A stretch of DNA of 64,000 nt from Patulibacter minatonensis DSM 18081. GTDB taxonomy: Bacteria; Actinomycetota; Thermoleophilia; Solirubrobacterales; Solirubrobacteraceae. The stretch is taken from the NCBI RefSeq assembly GCF_000519325.1, contig NZ_KI912613.1, forward strand, positions 3,570,918-3,634,917. Reading direction: 5' to 3'. Below the pieces are notes generated by a model. The model was not told where the DNA came from, did not search any database, and worked only from the letters and a program-made list of their open reading frames with translations. The number at the start of each line of letters is the position of its first letter. The first letter of the stretch is position 1. This document shows positions 1-8,992 of this stretch, one piece after another. A program made the translations under genes and the position numbers.

Positions 1-1991
1 TCGTCGGTCGCGCTCGCGCCGCGGCACGGGCGGCGGTCGCGACGGCGCTCGGCGGGCCCGAACCGTCCCCGCCGCCGCCGGCCCGCGACCCCGCGAGGTT
101 CGCCGACTACTGGGTCTCGTCGGTCTCGCCGTGCCTCGACGACGGCTTCGCGCCGCCGGTGCTCGAGGGGTGGACGACGCTCAGCCGCGACCCGGTCGAC
201 GAGGACGAGGACCCCGACGACCGGGGCGACGAGATCGATCCCGATCCCGGGATCGAGGACGAGGACGCGCCCGGACCCGCGCGCCGACCGCGCGTGGCGT
301 TCGACGTCGTCCGGCTGCACCGCTCGGAGCGCGAGGTCGAGCGCAGCGTGCTGCGCGCCCTGATGCCGGACGAGGCACCGGCGCTGGTGGACGTCGCGTG
401 GGACCGCGTCGCCGACGCCGTGTGGGCGCCGCGCCTGCGGACCGCGTTGCTCGCGTGGGAGCGGGCCGGTGCGCCGGCGCCGTTCGCGATCGCCGACTAC
501 CGCGACGCCGTGCTGCACGACCTCGACCGGCCGGGGTGGCCGGAGCTCGCGACGATCGGCCTCGTCCTGACGCTCGTCGACGAGGGCGGCTGGTCGCTCG
601 AGGCCCCGCTGGAGGGACCGCTCTGGGTCTCGGGCGGGGGCTGGAGCCTGCAGCCGCAGGGCCTCGGCGAGAGCGTCCTGGACGACGCGTGGGACGAGGA
701 CGGCTGGGAGCAGCTGGTCGAGGACGCCGGGGTCGCCGAGCTCGTCGTCCGTCCGGGTGCCGCGCAGCGCCGGCCGTCCGTCCCCGACCGGTGGCCGGAC
801 GACGAGGTCGGCGGGCGACCGGACGGTTCCCGGTGGGCGGTCGACCCGCGCGGTGCCCCGTCGCCCAGGACGGGTGCGGAGCCGGACGTCGACGATCCTG
901 CCGTCCCGGGACGGCAGGTGCCCGGTGCGACGACGCCGGAACACCGGACACCCGCGGTCGAGTTCGTGACCGGCACCGCCGGCCGCGCGCACGCGACGCG
1001 CGCCTCCGGGACGCCCGAGCCGTCGCCGGACGAGGTCCTGACGATCGCGCTCGCCCGCCCGTCGGGGCGGCTGTGGCGGACCGCCGCGGCCGCGCTCCTG
1101 CTGCTGGTGCTGCTGGCGACCTTGGTCCTCCTGGTCGTGGCCTCGGCGCGCACGGACTCCGCCTGGCAGACGGTGTCGGCGGTGCTCGTCGCGGTCGCCG
1201 TCCCGTCCGGTGTCGCCGCGTGGCTGCTGCCGCGGCTGCGCGCCCGCCTGTCGAACGGCACCCTCGTCGTCATGGGCGACACGGTCGTCGTCCGCCACCC
1301 CGGCGTCCTCCGGGAGCCGCTCGAGCTGCCGCGCCAGGCGATCCGGGCGGTGCTGTTCGACGACGGCGACTGGTCCGACGACCGGCGGTTCCCGATCGGC
1401 GCGACCGAGCGGCTCGTCGTCAGCGGCCGCTCGGAGGCCACGGGGTGGCTCTGGACCCGCGAGGACCCGACGCTCGTGCCGATGGTCGGCCACGGGTCCG
1501 AGGCCCCGAACCTCGCCCTGCTGCTCGACGGTGCCCCGGTCGCCCCGCGGCCGCGCAGGATCGCGTCGTGGGGCCCGATCCCCGGCGAGGTCCTGAGCGG
1601 GCTGCTCGTCGCGGTCCAGGACGTCGAGGCCGCGCGCCGGGCGTTCGCCCCGTGGGCGCTCGGGCGCGCCGCGACCAACGACGACCTGCGCCGCGTGGGC
1701 CTCGCGTTCCTGGACGGCGAGACCGACGGGTCCGGGACGCTCGGCGAGGCCGAGCTGCTCGGTGGCACGCCCGCGCCGGCCGGCGGTGCGCCGCGGCGGA
1801 CGCTCCTGCGGGCCCGCGAGCTCCGGAAGGGCTGGCTGCTGCTCGCCGCCGGGGTGGTGGTGCCGTTCCTGGCGCTCTGGGCGGTCGGGATCGGGCTGCT
1901 CTGGCGGATCCGCGACGGGCGCGGCCAGCTCCCCCTGATCGTGGGCGGCCTGGCGATCTTCGTCGGCCGCCTCGCGCTCTGGATCGGCTGA
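1..1991 (+). CDS. Membrane protein of unknown function, 5' end outside the window
   Basis: The frame is open from base 3 to the TGA at 1989-1991. Residues encoded before the first in-frame GTG (159), such as RFADYWVSSVSPCLDDGF, look like real protein, so I read the gene as entering from the left rather than starting at 159. The first part is Asp/Glu-rich and probably cytoplasmic. Two adjacent membrane segments lie at about nt 1070-1150 and 1165-1225, and two more close the protein at about nt 1835-1985. A soluble segment of about 200 residues lies between the pairs. I recognise no domain and give no function. The call of a real gene is firm because the hydrophobic segments and codon pattern persist over 1.9 kb. 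Confidence 0.7.
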   Translation, partial: VGRARAAARAAVATALGGPEPSPPPPARDPARFADYWVSSVSPCLDDGFAPPVLEGWTTLSRDPVDEDEDPDDRGDEIDPDPGIEDEDAPGPARRPRVAFDVVRLHRSEREVERSVLRALMPDEAPALVDVAWDRVADAVWAPRLRTALLAWERAGAPAPFAIADYRDAVLHDLDRPGWPELATIGLVLTLVDEGGWSLEAPLEGPLWVSGGGWSLQPQGLGESVLDDAWDEDGWEQLVEDAGVAELVVRPGAAQRRPSVPDRWPDDEVGGRPDGSRWAVDPRGAPSPRTGAEPDVDDPAVPGRQVPGATTPEHRTPAVEFVTGTAGRAHATRASGTPEPSPDEVLTIALARPSGRLWRTAAAALLLLVLLATLVLLVVASARTDSAWQTVSAVLVAVAVPSGVAAWLLPRLRARLSNGTLVVMGDTVVVRHPGVLREPLELPRQAIRAVLFDDGDWSDDRRFPIGATERLVVSGRSEATGWLWTREDPTLVPMVGHGSEAPNLALLLDGAPVAPRPRRIASWGPIPGEVLSGLLVAVQDVEAARRAFAPWALGRAATNDDLRRVGLAFLDGETDGSGTLGEAELLGGTPAPAGGAPRRTLLRARELRKGWLLLAAGVVVPFLALWAVGIGLLWRIRDGRGQLPLIVGGLAIFVGRLALWIG

Positions 1992-2103
1992 GGCGCCCGG
2001 ACGCACCGGCCGTCGGGCGTCCGGCGGCGCGCGTTGGCGCGGGGCCGGGACACCGGTCGCGATCGCGGGGGACTTCCCCGATGCCGTCCCCGCGGGCCGA
2101 CGG

Positions 2104-2109
2104 CACCCT
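2104..2109 (+). promoter_or_regulatory. Possible -10 element, near-leaderless start
   Basis: CACCCT lies 7 nt before the ATG at 2117. It is a weak match to the TANNNT pattern seen before many other genes here. Confidence 0.3.
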
Positions 2110-2116
2110 GCGAGGC

Positions 2117-3616
2117 ATGCGTTCCTCCGTCCGCCGCCGCGCCCGCGCGCTGGCCGCCACCACCGTCCTGTCCTCCGCCGTCCTCGCGTCGACCGCACCG
2201 CCGTCGGGGGCGACCGCCGTCGTCTACCGCGACGGGAACGACGTCCACCTGAAGAGCGTCGACGGCACCCGCAGCAAGCGGATCACGAGCGACGGCACGT
2301 CGAGCTCGTACTACACGGTGCCGACCGCCGACGACGCGGGCAACGTCGTCGCGATCCAGGGCAGTGGCACGTCGCGGATGATCGTCTGGCACCCCGTGGG
2401 CGGCGGGACGCCGATCCGCAACGTCATGCCGTGGAAGATCGGCAGCGCCGTCAACGCCGGTCCGACGTGGTCCCGGCTGAACGCGTCGGGCACGTCCCTG
2501 GCGTACGGCTACCTCTACAACCGCGACATCCACACCGCGCTGTCGCCGCACCTCGCGATCGTGAACCCGAAGGCGCCGGGGAGCCCGACCTCGCCGACGT
2601 ACGACGTGGCGGGGTACACCGATGGCTCGTGGTTCGGGAGCAAGGTGCTGACGACGAACGGGCAGCAGCTGTTCGTGGAGACGACCCCGGGGACGTTCCA
2701 GGGCTGGCTCGTCTCGCCGTCGGGCATCACCGGCGGCGAGCTCTCGCGGGACGGCTCCCGGGTCCTCGTCCGCCTCGGCAACGGGGCGCTCGAGCTCGAC
2801 ACCCTCGACGGCCGGACGCCCCCGGCGGCGGGTCCGACGTCGGGCTGCCAGATCGCCCCGAACGGCAACGACCGGTTCTCCGGCCAGGTCCGCATGGCGC
2901 TCTCCGCCGACGGCCGCCGCGTCGCCTGGTCCGACGCGTCGGGCGTCCACGTCGCGACGGTCGCGACCACGACGACCCCGGAGGCCGCGTGCCGGCTGAC
3001 CGAGCACGTGGTCCTGAGCCCGACGGGCGGCATGCCGTCCTTCACCGAGTACACGATCCCGGCGCCCACCGATCCGGGGAACCCGGGCGATCCCGGCAAC
3101 CCGGGCGATCCGGGGAACCTGGGCGATCCCGGCAATCCGGGGAATCCGGGCGATCCCGGCAATCCCAGCGACCCGGGCAACCCGGGGGATCCCGGGAACC
3201 CGGGGGACAAGGGGCCGACGGGCGGCGGGACCACGACGACCACCACCACAACGACGCCCGACGGCGGGAAGATCCCGGACGGCGGGAAGACGCCCGGCGG
3301 CGGGAAGACCCCGGTCGCCTTCCGCGTCGCCGAGGTCCCCTCGCTCACGACCGCGAAGCTCCGCAAGGGCCAGGCGCTCACGGCGACCGCGCCGGGTCCG
3401 GGGCGGATCACCGCCACGGTCCTGCGTGCGAAGACGACGGTCGCGCGAGGCGTCGCGACCACGAAGCGCGCCGGCTCCGCCCGGGTCACCCTGAAGCTCA
3501 CCGGCGCGGGACGCCGTGCGACGCTCCGCAACAGGCGCGTCGTGGTCGCGATCACCTTCCAGCCGAAGAACGGAAAGCCGATGACGCTCAAGCGCAGCGT
3601 CGTCGTCCGCGGCTGA
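2117..3616 (+). CDS. Secreted beta-propeller-like protein with collagen-like GNPGDP repeats
   Basis: The protein has 499 residues. I chose the ATG at 2117 because it begins a Sec signal peptide (basic MRSSVRRRAR, then a hydrophobic stretch ending near ATA at about residue 34); the upstream in-frame extension is Arg/Pro-rich noise. Residues about 35-310 carry motifs such as YRDGNDVHLKS, LSADGRRVAWSDASGV and ELSRDGSRVLV, typical of TolB/WD40-like (PD40) propeller blades. Residues about 318-365 are a Gly-Asn-Pro-Gly-Asp-Pro repeat, followed by a Thr run and GGGK repeats. The last ~95 residues form a basic beta domain of a type common on secreted proteins of this lineage. A surface or matrix role is inferred; no enzyme signature is visible. 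Confidence 0.75.
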   Translation: MRSSVRRRARALAATTVLSSAVLASTAPPSGATAVVYRDGNDVHLKSVDGTRSKRITSDGTSSSYYTVPTADDAGNVVAIQGSGTSRMIVWHPVGGGTPIRNVMPWKIGSAVNAGPTWSRLNASGTSLAYGYLYNRDIHTALSPHLAIVNPKAPGSPTSPTYDVAGYTDGSWFGSKVLTTNGQQLFVETTPGTFQGWLVSPSGITGGELSRDGSRVLVRLGNGALELDTLDGRTPPAAGPTSGCQIAPNGNDRFSGQVRMALSADGRRVAWSDASGVHVATVATTTTPEAACRLTEHVVLSPTGGMPSFTEYTIPAPTDPGNPGDPGNPGDPGNLGDPGNPGNPGDPGNPSDPGNPGDPGNPGDKGPTGGGTTTTTTTTTPDGGKIPDGGKTPGGGKTPVAFRVAEVPSLTTAKLRKGQALTATAPGPGRITATVLRAKTTVARGVATTKRAGSARVTLKLTGAGRRATLRNRRVVVAITFQPKNGKPMTLKRSVVVRG

Positions 3617-3661
3617 GCCCGGGCACCGGCGGCGCCCGTCCGCCGTCCGGCGACGCGCACC

Positions 3662-3782
3662 GACGTGGTCGCAGTCTGGTCGCTGGGGGCGCGCGAAGCA
3701 CGACCACGTGGCGCCGACCCCTGACGTGGTCGCAGTTCGGCCGTCGGGGGCGTTCGAACCACGACCACGTCCCACCGACCGC
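3662..3782. repeat. Locus A: two dyad repeats, 61-bp period, upstream of flagellin
   Basis: Two units begin at 3662 and 3723, exactly 61 bp apart. Each has the arms ACGTGGTCG and CGACCACGT: 3663-3671 with 3701-3709, and 3724-3732 with 3762-3770. The dyad spans 47 bp both times, while the 29-nt loops differ at many positions. The repeats fill the middle of the 327-nt gap between the propeller gene and flagellin; nothing coding is visible there. One of six loci with the same period. Confidence 0.85.
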
Positions 3783-3846
3783 GGCCTCGCCGCCCCCCAC
3801 CCACGGCCCATGGTGGACGCCGGCTGGACACCTCCGACGGGTCGGC

Positions 3847-3873
3847 TCAAGTCCCGGACCCGGACGCCGATCA
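3847..3873 (+). promoter_or_regulatory. Sigma-28 (FliA/WhiG-type) promoter of flagellin
   Basis: TCAAGTCC at 3847-3854, 11 nt, then GCCGATCA at 3866-3873. The family consensus is TAAAGTTT-N11-GCCGATAA; the spacing is exact and the -10 half matches 7 of 8 bases. Transcription would start near 3880, leaving a leader of about 64 nt that includes the ribosome binding site at 3930. Confidence 0.85.
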
Positions 3874-3929
3874 ACGGTGCGCAAGGGGCGACACGGACGT
3901 CGCCCCAGGAACATCAACCACAGCGGATC

Positions 3930-3935
3930 AAGGAG
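3930..3935 (+). promoter_or_regulatory. Ribosome binding site of flagellin
   Basis: AAGGAG, 8 nt before the ATG at 3944. It is one of the few strong Shine-Dalgarno sequences in the window, which fits a very highly translated gene. Confidence 0.85.
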
Positions 3936-3943
3936 ATCAGCGC

Positions 3944-4747
3944 ATGTCCCTTCGCATCAACACCAACGTCGAAGCCTTCAACGCCCACCGCAACCTCAAC
4001 GCCACGAGCGACAAGATCGCCAAGTCCATGGAGCGCCTGTCCTCGGGCCTGCGCATCAACCGCGCCTCGGACGACGCGGCGGGCCTGGCGATCTCGGAGA
4101 AGATGCGGGGCCAGATCGGCGGTCTCGATCAGGCCAAGCGCAACGCGCAGGACGGCATCTCCCTCGTGCAGACGGCGGAGGGGTCGCTGACCGAGGTCCA
4201 CTCGATCCTGCAGCGCGTGCGCTCGCTGGCGGTGCAGTACCAGAACGGCACCGTCGGCTCGGACGACAAGGCGGCCATCGACGCCGAGGTCTCGCAGCTC
4301 ACCACGGAGCTCGGCGCCATCGGGACGCGGGCGGACTTCAACGGCACGAAGCTCCTCAACGCGTCCGGCACCGTCACGTTCCAGGTGGGCGCGAACGACT
4401 CGGAGACGACCACGGTCAGCCTCGTCAGCCTCGGCTCGAAGCTCGGCTCGGTCGCCGGTGCGACCACCCTCTCGGGGATGACCCTGTCCTCCATCGACGC
4501 GGCGATCAAGGACGTGTCCCAGACCCGCGCGGACTTCGGTGCCGTGCAGAACCGCCTGGAGCACACCCTGAACAGCCTGTCGGTGACGCAGGAGAACCTG
4601 ACCGCGTCGGAGAGCCGCATCCGCGACGTCGACATGGCCAACGAGATGGTGGCGCTCACGAAGAACCAGGTGCTCTCGCAGGCCGGCACGGCGATCCTGT
4701 CGCAGGCCAACCAGGCCTCGCAGGGCGTCCTGTCGCTCCTGCGCTAG
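3944..4747 (+). CDS. fliC: Flagellin (minimal, D0/D1 only)
   Basis: The 267-residue subunit of the flagellar filament is exported through the flagellar type III apparatus. The N-terminal half opens with SLRINTNVEAFNAHRNL and contains SMERLSSGLRINRASDDAAG and AQDGISLVQTAEGSL, the classic D0/D1 sequences. The C-terminal half has SRIRDVDMANEMVALTKNQV and ends in QANQASQGVLSLLR, the helix that packs with the N-terminus. The family ranges from about 250 to over 500 residues; here only about 45 residues separate the conserved ends, so the outer D2/D3 domains are absent. The ATG follows AAGGAG at 8 nt and a sigma-28 promoter. The next genes downstream are glycosyltransferases, suggesting a glycosylated filament. 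Confidence 0.97.
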   Translation: MSLRINTNVEAFNAHRNLNATSDKIAKSMERLSSGLRINRASDDAAGLAISEKMRGQIGGLDQAKRNAQDGISLVQTAEGSLTEVHSILQRVRSLAVQYQNGTVGSDDKAAIDAEVSQLTTELGAIGTRADFNGTKLLNASGTVTFQVGANDSETTTVSLVSLGSKLGSVAGATTLSGMTLSSIDAAIKDVSQTRADFGAVQNRLEHTLNSLSVTQENLTASESRIRDVDMANEMVALTKNQVLSQAGTAILSQANQASQGVLSLLR

Positions 4748-4754
4748 TCCTGAT

Positions 4755-4776
4755 CCGCCGGCCCCCGGGCCGGCGG
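4755..4776 (+). terminator. GC-rich hairpin after flagellin
   Basis: A 22-nt near-perfect inverted repeat with arms CCGCCGGCCC and GGGCCGGCGG begins 8 nt after the flagellin stop. It has no T-run, as is usual in high-GC actinobacteria. Confidence 0.6.
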
Positions 4777-4800
4777 CGAGGGATCGGGGAAGGGGTGCCA

Positions 4801-4828
4801 CGGCCCCGGGGCGAGAGCTCCGGGGCCG
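4801..4828 (+). terminator. Second hairpin after flagellin
   Basis: Arms CGGCCCCGG (4801-4809) and CCGGGGCCG (4820-4828) around a 10-nt loop. With the preceding hairpin it should insulate the next gene from flagellin transcription. Confidence 0.5.
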
Positions 4829-4931
4829 CGGTCGTTCCCCGGCCGCCCGTCCGCGGCGTCGCGACCGCCCGCGCCGTCGCGTGCGGACGCCGCGCTCCGC
4901 GCAGCCGTTCCGAAACGCCGGTCCACCCGTC

Positions 4932-4958
4932 TCAAGATGCGCCGCGCCCGGCCGACGA
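4932..4958 (+). promoter_or_regulatory. Sigma-28-type promoter, leaderless start of the glycosyltransferase
   Basis: TCAAGATG at 4932-4939, 11 nt, then GCCGACGA at 4951-4958. Only 7 nt separate the -10 element from the ATG at 4966, so transcription should begin at or next to the start codon. It shares TCAAG-N14-GCCGA with the promoters at 3847 and 8993. Confidence 0.7.
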
Positions 4959-4965
4959 AGGGTGC

Positions 4966-7533
4966 ATGGCGCTCCGACTGACCCCAGAACCCGCCGCGAC
5001 GGCCGAGCCGCTCGCCGCACGCCTGGCGCCGCGCGCCGACCGCCTGCTGCGCGACCACGACCTGCCCGGGTGGAGCGCGCTCCACCGGTCGGTCGACGAC
5101 GAGCCGGACGTCCACCGCCGCTACGAGGCGCGCCGGACCCTCGGCGAGCGGGCCCTCGCGCACCCCGGCGGCTCGCCCGCGCAGGTCGCGGCCCGGATGC
5201 TCGTGGTGGCCGGCCGCCTGCTCCACCTGCTCCACGACGAGCCCCGCGAGCCGGTCCTCCTGAACCAGGCCGGGGTCGCGCTCTACGAGCTCGGCCGCCT
5301 CGACGACGCCGAGGCCCTGTTCCGCGCCGCCCACGCGCTCGACCCGCGCCTGCACCAGGTCGTCCGCAACCTCGGCGAGGTGCGCCGTCGCCGCGAGGCC
5401 GGCCGCACCCGGCAGGACGGGCTGCCCGTCGAGGTCCGCATCGGCGTCGAGGCCCTCGTCCCGAAGGTGCGCGACGTCGTCGGCCGCGCCCGGCCCGCGG
5501 AGGGCCTCACCGTGTCCCTGTGCATGATCGTCAAGGACGAGGAGGCGATGCTGCACCGGTGCCTCGCCGCCGCCGCGCCGTGGGTCGACGAGCTGATCGT
5601 CGTCGACACCGGCTCCACCGACCGCACGGTGGAGATCGCGGAGTCCCACGGTGCACGCGTGCTGCACCACGTGTGGCAGAACGACTTCGCGGCGGCCCGC
5701 AACGTCTCGTTCGACGCCGCGACCTCGGACTGGGTGCTCTACCTCGACGCCGACGAGGTCCTCGTCGACGGGGACGGCCCCCGACTGCGCGAGCTCCTGG
5801 GCCGCACGTGGCGCGAGGCGCTGTTCCTCGTCGAGACGAACCACACCGGCGACCTCGAGGACGGCACCGCGACCACGCACGACGCGATGCGCCTGTTCCG
5901 CCACCGCCCGGAGCGCCGCTTCAAGGGCCGGCTCCACGAGCAGATCCAGCACGTCCCGGCGTACCTGCCCGAGCGGCTCGAGGTCTCCACCGTCCGGATC
6001 GAGCACTTCGGCTACCTCGGCGAGGTCCGCGAGCGCAAGGACAAGGTGCACCGCAACCGCGACCTCCTGGAGCGGCAGTTCGCCGACGGCGAGGACACCC
6101 CGTTCCTGCGCTTCAACCTCGGCATGGAGCACGTCGCCGCCGACGACGTCCATGCCGCGATCCCGCACCTCCTGCAGAGCTGGACGGCGCTCCGGGACGA
6201 CCCCGACCGCGGCGCCTACGGGTTCGTGCCGATGCTCGCCTCGCACCTCGTCGACGCCCTCCGCGCCGCCGGCCGGCACGACGAGGCGCTCGCCCGCGCG
6301 GAGGAGGTCCTCGAGCTCTTCCCGTCGTTCACCGACGTCGTCCTGATGCAGGGCCACGTCCACCGCGCGACGGGCGACCCGGCCCGGGCCGAGGAGCGCT
6401 ACCGCCACGCGATGGACCTCGGCGACGCGCCCAGCACGTACGTCGCGACCGTCGGCGCGGGGACCTACCTCGCAGCCCGCGCGCTCGCCGACATGCTCGC
6501 GGGGGAGGGGCGCGACGACGAGGCCGAGGCCCTCCTCGAGCGCACCCTGCGCGAGCACCCGACGCACTTCCGCACCGCGGAGGCGCTGGCCGCCCTGCTG
6601 CTCCGCCGCGGCCTGCCCGCGGCCACGGTCGTCCGGCGGATCCACGGGATCGTGCCGGACCTGCCGCCCAGCGGCCGGTACCTCGTCGCCGCGGCGCTCC
6701 ACCGCGCGGGCGCGGCCGACGAGGCCGAGGCCGAGCTGCGCGCCGTCCTCGCCGCGAGGCCCGGATCCGACGCCGCCCGACTGCAGCTCGTCGAGACGCT
6801 CGTCCTCCAGGGCCGCCTCGAGGACGCCGCGGCCGAGGCCGGCCGCGTGCCGGAGGACAGCCCGCGGGAGGAGGCCGCCCTGCGCCACGCGCTGTTCTGC
6901 CGCCTCGCCGCGGGGCGGTCCGCCGACGACGTCCTGGTGCGTGCCGCCACGGTCCTGCCGCCCGGCGACCTCGCGCTCTTCGCGGCCTGGGCCCGCCGGA
7001 CGGACGGCACCGCCGACGGGCCAGCGATCCCCGTGGCGCCGAACGGACCGCGCGGAGCCGCCGGGTCCGACGCCTCCTCCGGGTCCGCCACGTCGTCCGC
7101 GGCCGTGGGCCTCCCCGCCTCGGCCGCCGAGCTCGCCCTGACCCTGCTGAACGCCCTCGCCCGCCTGGAGCGGTTCGAGGCGTTCGAGCGCCTCGCCGCG
7201 GTCTACGAGCGGACCGCCCTGCCCTGGCGGCAGCGCCGGGAGCGCCTGGCGCGCCTCTACCTGCGCCGCGGCTTCCTGCAGTCCGCCGCCGACGAGTGGA
7301 TGGCGGTGATCCGGCGGGACGGCCCCGACGTCGACGCGCTCCGCGGCCTCGCCGTGATCGCCCAGGAGATGGGGATGGACGACGACGCCGCGGTCTTCGC
7401 CGCCGACGCCGACGCGCTCGCCGGTGTCGACCGCCCCTCCGCGGGCGACGCGACGCCCGGTGCGCCGCCCCCGGGATCCACCGCGACGCCCGCAGGCGCG
7501 GTGTCTCTCGGCGCCGCCGAGGCGGTCCGATGA
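4966..7533 (+). CDS. TPR-containing family 2 glycosyltransferase, probable flagellin glycosylation
   Basis: The protein has 855 residues. Tetratricopeptide-like helices (about residues 85-150, e.g. NQAGVALYELGRLDDAEALF) lead into a GT-A glycosyltransferase fold starting at TVSLCMIVKDEE (residue 182), with VDTGSTDRTVE and the metal-binding DADE at 261-264, then FRHRPERRFKGRLHEQI. Further TPR blocks follow to about residue 810. This SunS/TPR-GT2 architecture transfers sugars to proteins. It sits directly behind flagellin, has its own sigma-28 promoter and overlaps the next gene by ATGA, so flagellin is the likely acceptor (inference). The ATG at 4966 is the only start compatible with the promoter. 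Confidence 0.85.
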   Translation: MALRLTPEPAATAEPLAARLAPRADRLLRDHDLPGWSALHRSVDDEPDVHRRYEARRTLGERALAHPGGSPAQVAARMLVVAGRLLHLLHDEPREPVLLNQAGVALYELGRLDDAEALFRAAHALDPRLHQVVRNLGEVRRRREAGRTRQDGLPVEVRIGVEALVPKVRDVVGRARPAEGLTVSLCMIVKDEEAMLHRCLAAAAPWVDELIVVDTGSTDRTVEIAESHGARVLHHVWQNDFAAARNVSFDAATSDWVLYLDADEVLVDGDGPRLRELLGRTWREALFLVETNHTGDLEDGTATTHDAMRLFRHRPERRFKGRLHEQIQHVPAYLPERLEVSTVRIEHFGYLGEVRERKDKVHRNRDLLERQFADGEDTPFLRFNLGMEHVAADDVHAAIPHLLQSWTALRDDPDRGAYGFVPMLASHLVDALRAAGRHDEALARAEEVLELFPSFTDVVLMQGHVHRATGDPARAEERYRHAMDLGDAPSTYVATVGAGTYLAARALADMLAGEGRDDEAEALLERTLREHPTHFRTAEALAALLLRRGLPAATVVRRIHGIVPDLPPSGRYLVAAALHRAGAADEAEAELRAVLAARPGSDAARLQLVETLVLQGRLEDAAAEAGRVPEDSPREEAALRHALFCRLAAGRSADDVLVRAATVLPPGDLALFAAWARRTDGTADGPAIPVAPNGPRGAAGSDASSGSATSSAAVGLPASAAELALTLLNALARLERFEAFERLAAVYERTALPWRQRRERLARLYLRRGFLQSAADEWMAVIRRDGPDVDALRGLAVIAQEMGMDDDAAVFAADADALAGVDRPSAGDATPGAPPPGSTATPAGAVSLGAAEAVR

Positions 7534-8981
7534 GCACGACGGAGCAGCCCGTCGGCAGCGGCGTCCGCCGCACCGACCACGAGGACCACTACTTCGAGCA
7601 CGTCCGCCCGGAACTCCGGGTCCGCGTGCCGCTGACCGCCGCACGGGTCCTCGACGTCGGATGCGGCGCCGGGAGCCTCGGTGCCGCGCTGAAGGCCGAG
7701 CGGCCGGGCCTCCGGGTCGTCGGCCTGGAGGGCTTCCCGGAGGCCGCCGCCGAGGCCCGCACCCGCCTGGACGAGGTCCTCGAGGTCGACCTCGACGCGA
7801 TCGACGGGCTCCCGCACCCGGAGGGCACGTTCGACGCGATGATCTTCGGCGACGTCCTGGAGCACCTCCGCGACCCGCAGCGGCTCCTGCGGGTCCTGCT
7901 GCCGCACCTCGCCCCGGGCGGCGTGCTCGTCTGCTCGATCCCGAACGTCAAGCACTGGAGCGTCGTCCACCCGCTGCTGGTCCAGGACCGCTGGACCTAC
8001 GAGGACGCGGGCCTCCTGGACCGCACCCACGTCCACTTCTTCACGCTCGAGGAGGTCGGGACGATGCTCGACGAGCTCGGCCTCGAGGCCGTCGAGATCG
8101 GCGTCAACGACCTCGCGCCGCTGCCGGGCGCGCTGACGCCGCTCGTCGACGCCGCCGTCGCGCTCGGCGCCGAGCGCGACGAGACCGCGGCCCGCCTCGG
8201 TGCCTACCAGTACCTCCTGACCGTCCGACGGACGGGGGAGGACCCGCGCCGCGCCGCGCAGGACGACCTCGCGGAGAGGACCGACGCCTCCGCGGACCAC
8301 GTCCCGCCACGCGCGGGCCGCCACGACGCCACCGCCCGCGGCCTCGACCGTCACCCACCCGGCACGCCGCCGGAGCTGACGATCGTGATCCCGACGCTCG
8401 ACGCCGCCGGCGACCGGCTCCGCGCCTGCGTCCGCGCTCTCCAGGACCGCACCGACGTGCCGTACGAGATCGTGGTCGTCGACAACGGTGCGCCGCCCCA
8501 GGGCTTCACGGCCCCGGTCAACGCGGGTCTGCGCGCGGCGCGCGGTCGCTACGCCGTCGTCTGCAACGACGACGTCGAGGTCCAGGACGGCTGGTGGCCG
8601 CCGCTCCGGCGGGCGCTCGACCGGGGCGAGGCGGTCGCGTTCCCGTGGACCGCGGACGGCCCGATGCGGGAGGACTTCGCGGCCTGGTGCTTCGCGGTCT
8701 CCCGCGACGCCCTGGACCGCCACGCCGTCCTCCCCGGGGAGTTCCTCGATCCGGCGCTGGTCGTCTGGTACCAGGACACCGACCTGCTGGCCCGCCTGCG
8801 CGCCGCGGGGACCCCGCCGGCGCTCGTCCGGGAGTCGCAGGTGCGTCACGGCCTCAGCGAGACGGTGGCGTCCGAGGACCCGGCGCTCCGGGCGTGGATC
8901 GCCGTCCAGGTCGAGGACGACCGCCGCGCCTTCGAGGCACGGCACGGCACCGGGGTCCCCGGCGCCGCGGTGACGAGCTGA
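7530..8981 (+). CDS. Fusion of SAM-dependent methyltransferase and family 2 glycosyltransferase
   Basis: The protein has 483 residues. The first half is a class I methyltransferase: VLDVGCGAGSLG (about residues 40-51) binds SAM, followed by FGDVLEHLRDPQRLL and PGGVLVCSIPN, as in UbiG/Coq3-like enzymes. After a Pro/Arg-rich linker, a GT-A glycosyltransferase starts near residue 283 (LTIVIPTLDAAGDRL) with VVVDNGAP and NDDVEVQDGWW, and a conserved WYQDTDLLARL block. Its ATG overlaps the previous stop (ATGA), so the two are co-translated. Fusion of a sugar transferase to a methyltransferase suggests a methylated glycan on the filament, as known for some flagellins; the target is inferred from context. 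Confidence 0.85.
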   Translation: MSTTEQPVGSGVRRTDHEDHYFEHVRPELRVRVPLTAARVLDVGCGAGSLGAALKAERPGLRVVGLEGFPEAAAEARTRLDEVLEVDLDAIDGLPHPEGTFDAMIFGDVLEHLRDPQRLLRVLLPHLAPGGVLVCSIPNVKHWSVVHPLLVQDRWTYEDAGLLDRTHVHFFTLEEVGTMLDELGLEAVEIGVNDLAPLPGALTPLVDAAVALGAERDETAARLGAYQYLLTVRRTGEDPRRAAQDDLAERTDASADHVPPRAGRHDATARGLDRHPPGTPPELTIVIPTLDAAGDRLRACVRALQDRTDVPYEIVVVDNGAPPQGFTAPVNAGLRAARGRYAVVCNDDVEVQDGWWPPLRRALDRGEAVAFPWTADGPMREDFAAWCFAVSRDALDRHAVLPGEFLDPALVVWYQDTDLLARLRAAGTPPALVRESQVRHGLSETVASEDPALRAWIAVQVEDDRRAFEARHGTGVPGAAVTS

Positions 8982-8992
8982 TCGCGCGGCGC

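Noticed and set aside
131-2116. Frame extending the propeller protein upstream to 131
   Set aside because: The extension is Arg/Pro/Gly-rich shadow of the membrane-protein gene; the signal peptide at 2117 fixes the start.
497-3874. Long minus-strand frame of over 1100 codons
   Set aside because: High-GC shadow frame: Arg/Gly/Ser-rich, overlaps two real plus-strand genes throughout.
2431-4965. Very long frame (2431-7533) joining the propeller region to the glycosyltransferase
   Set aside because: It is antisense-like composition over flagellin and the propeller gene; only the part from ATG 4966 is protein-like.
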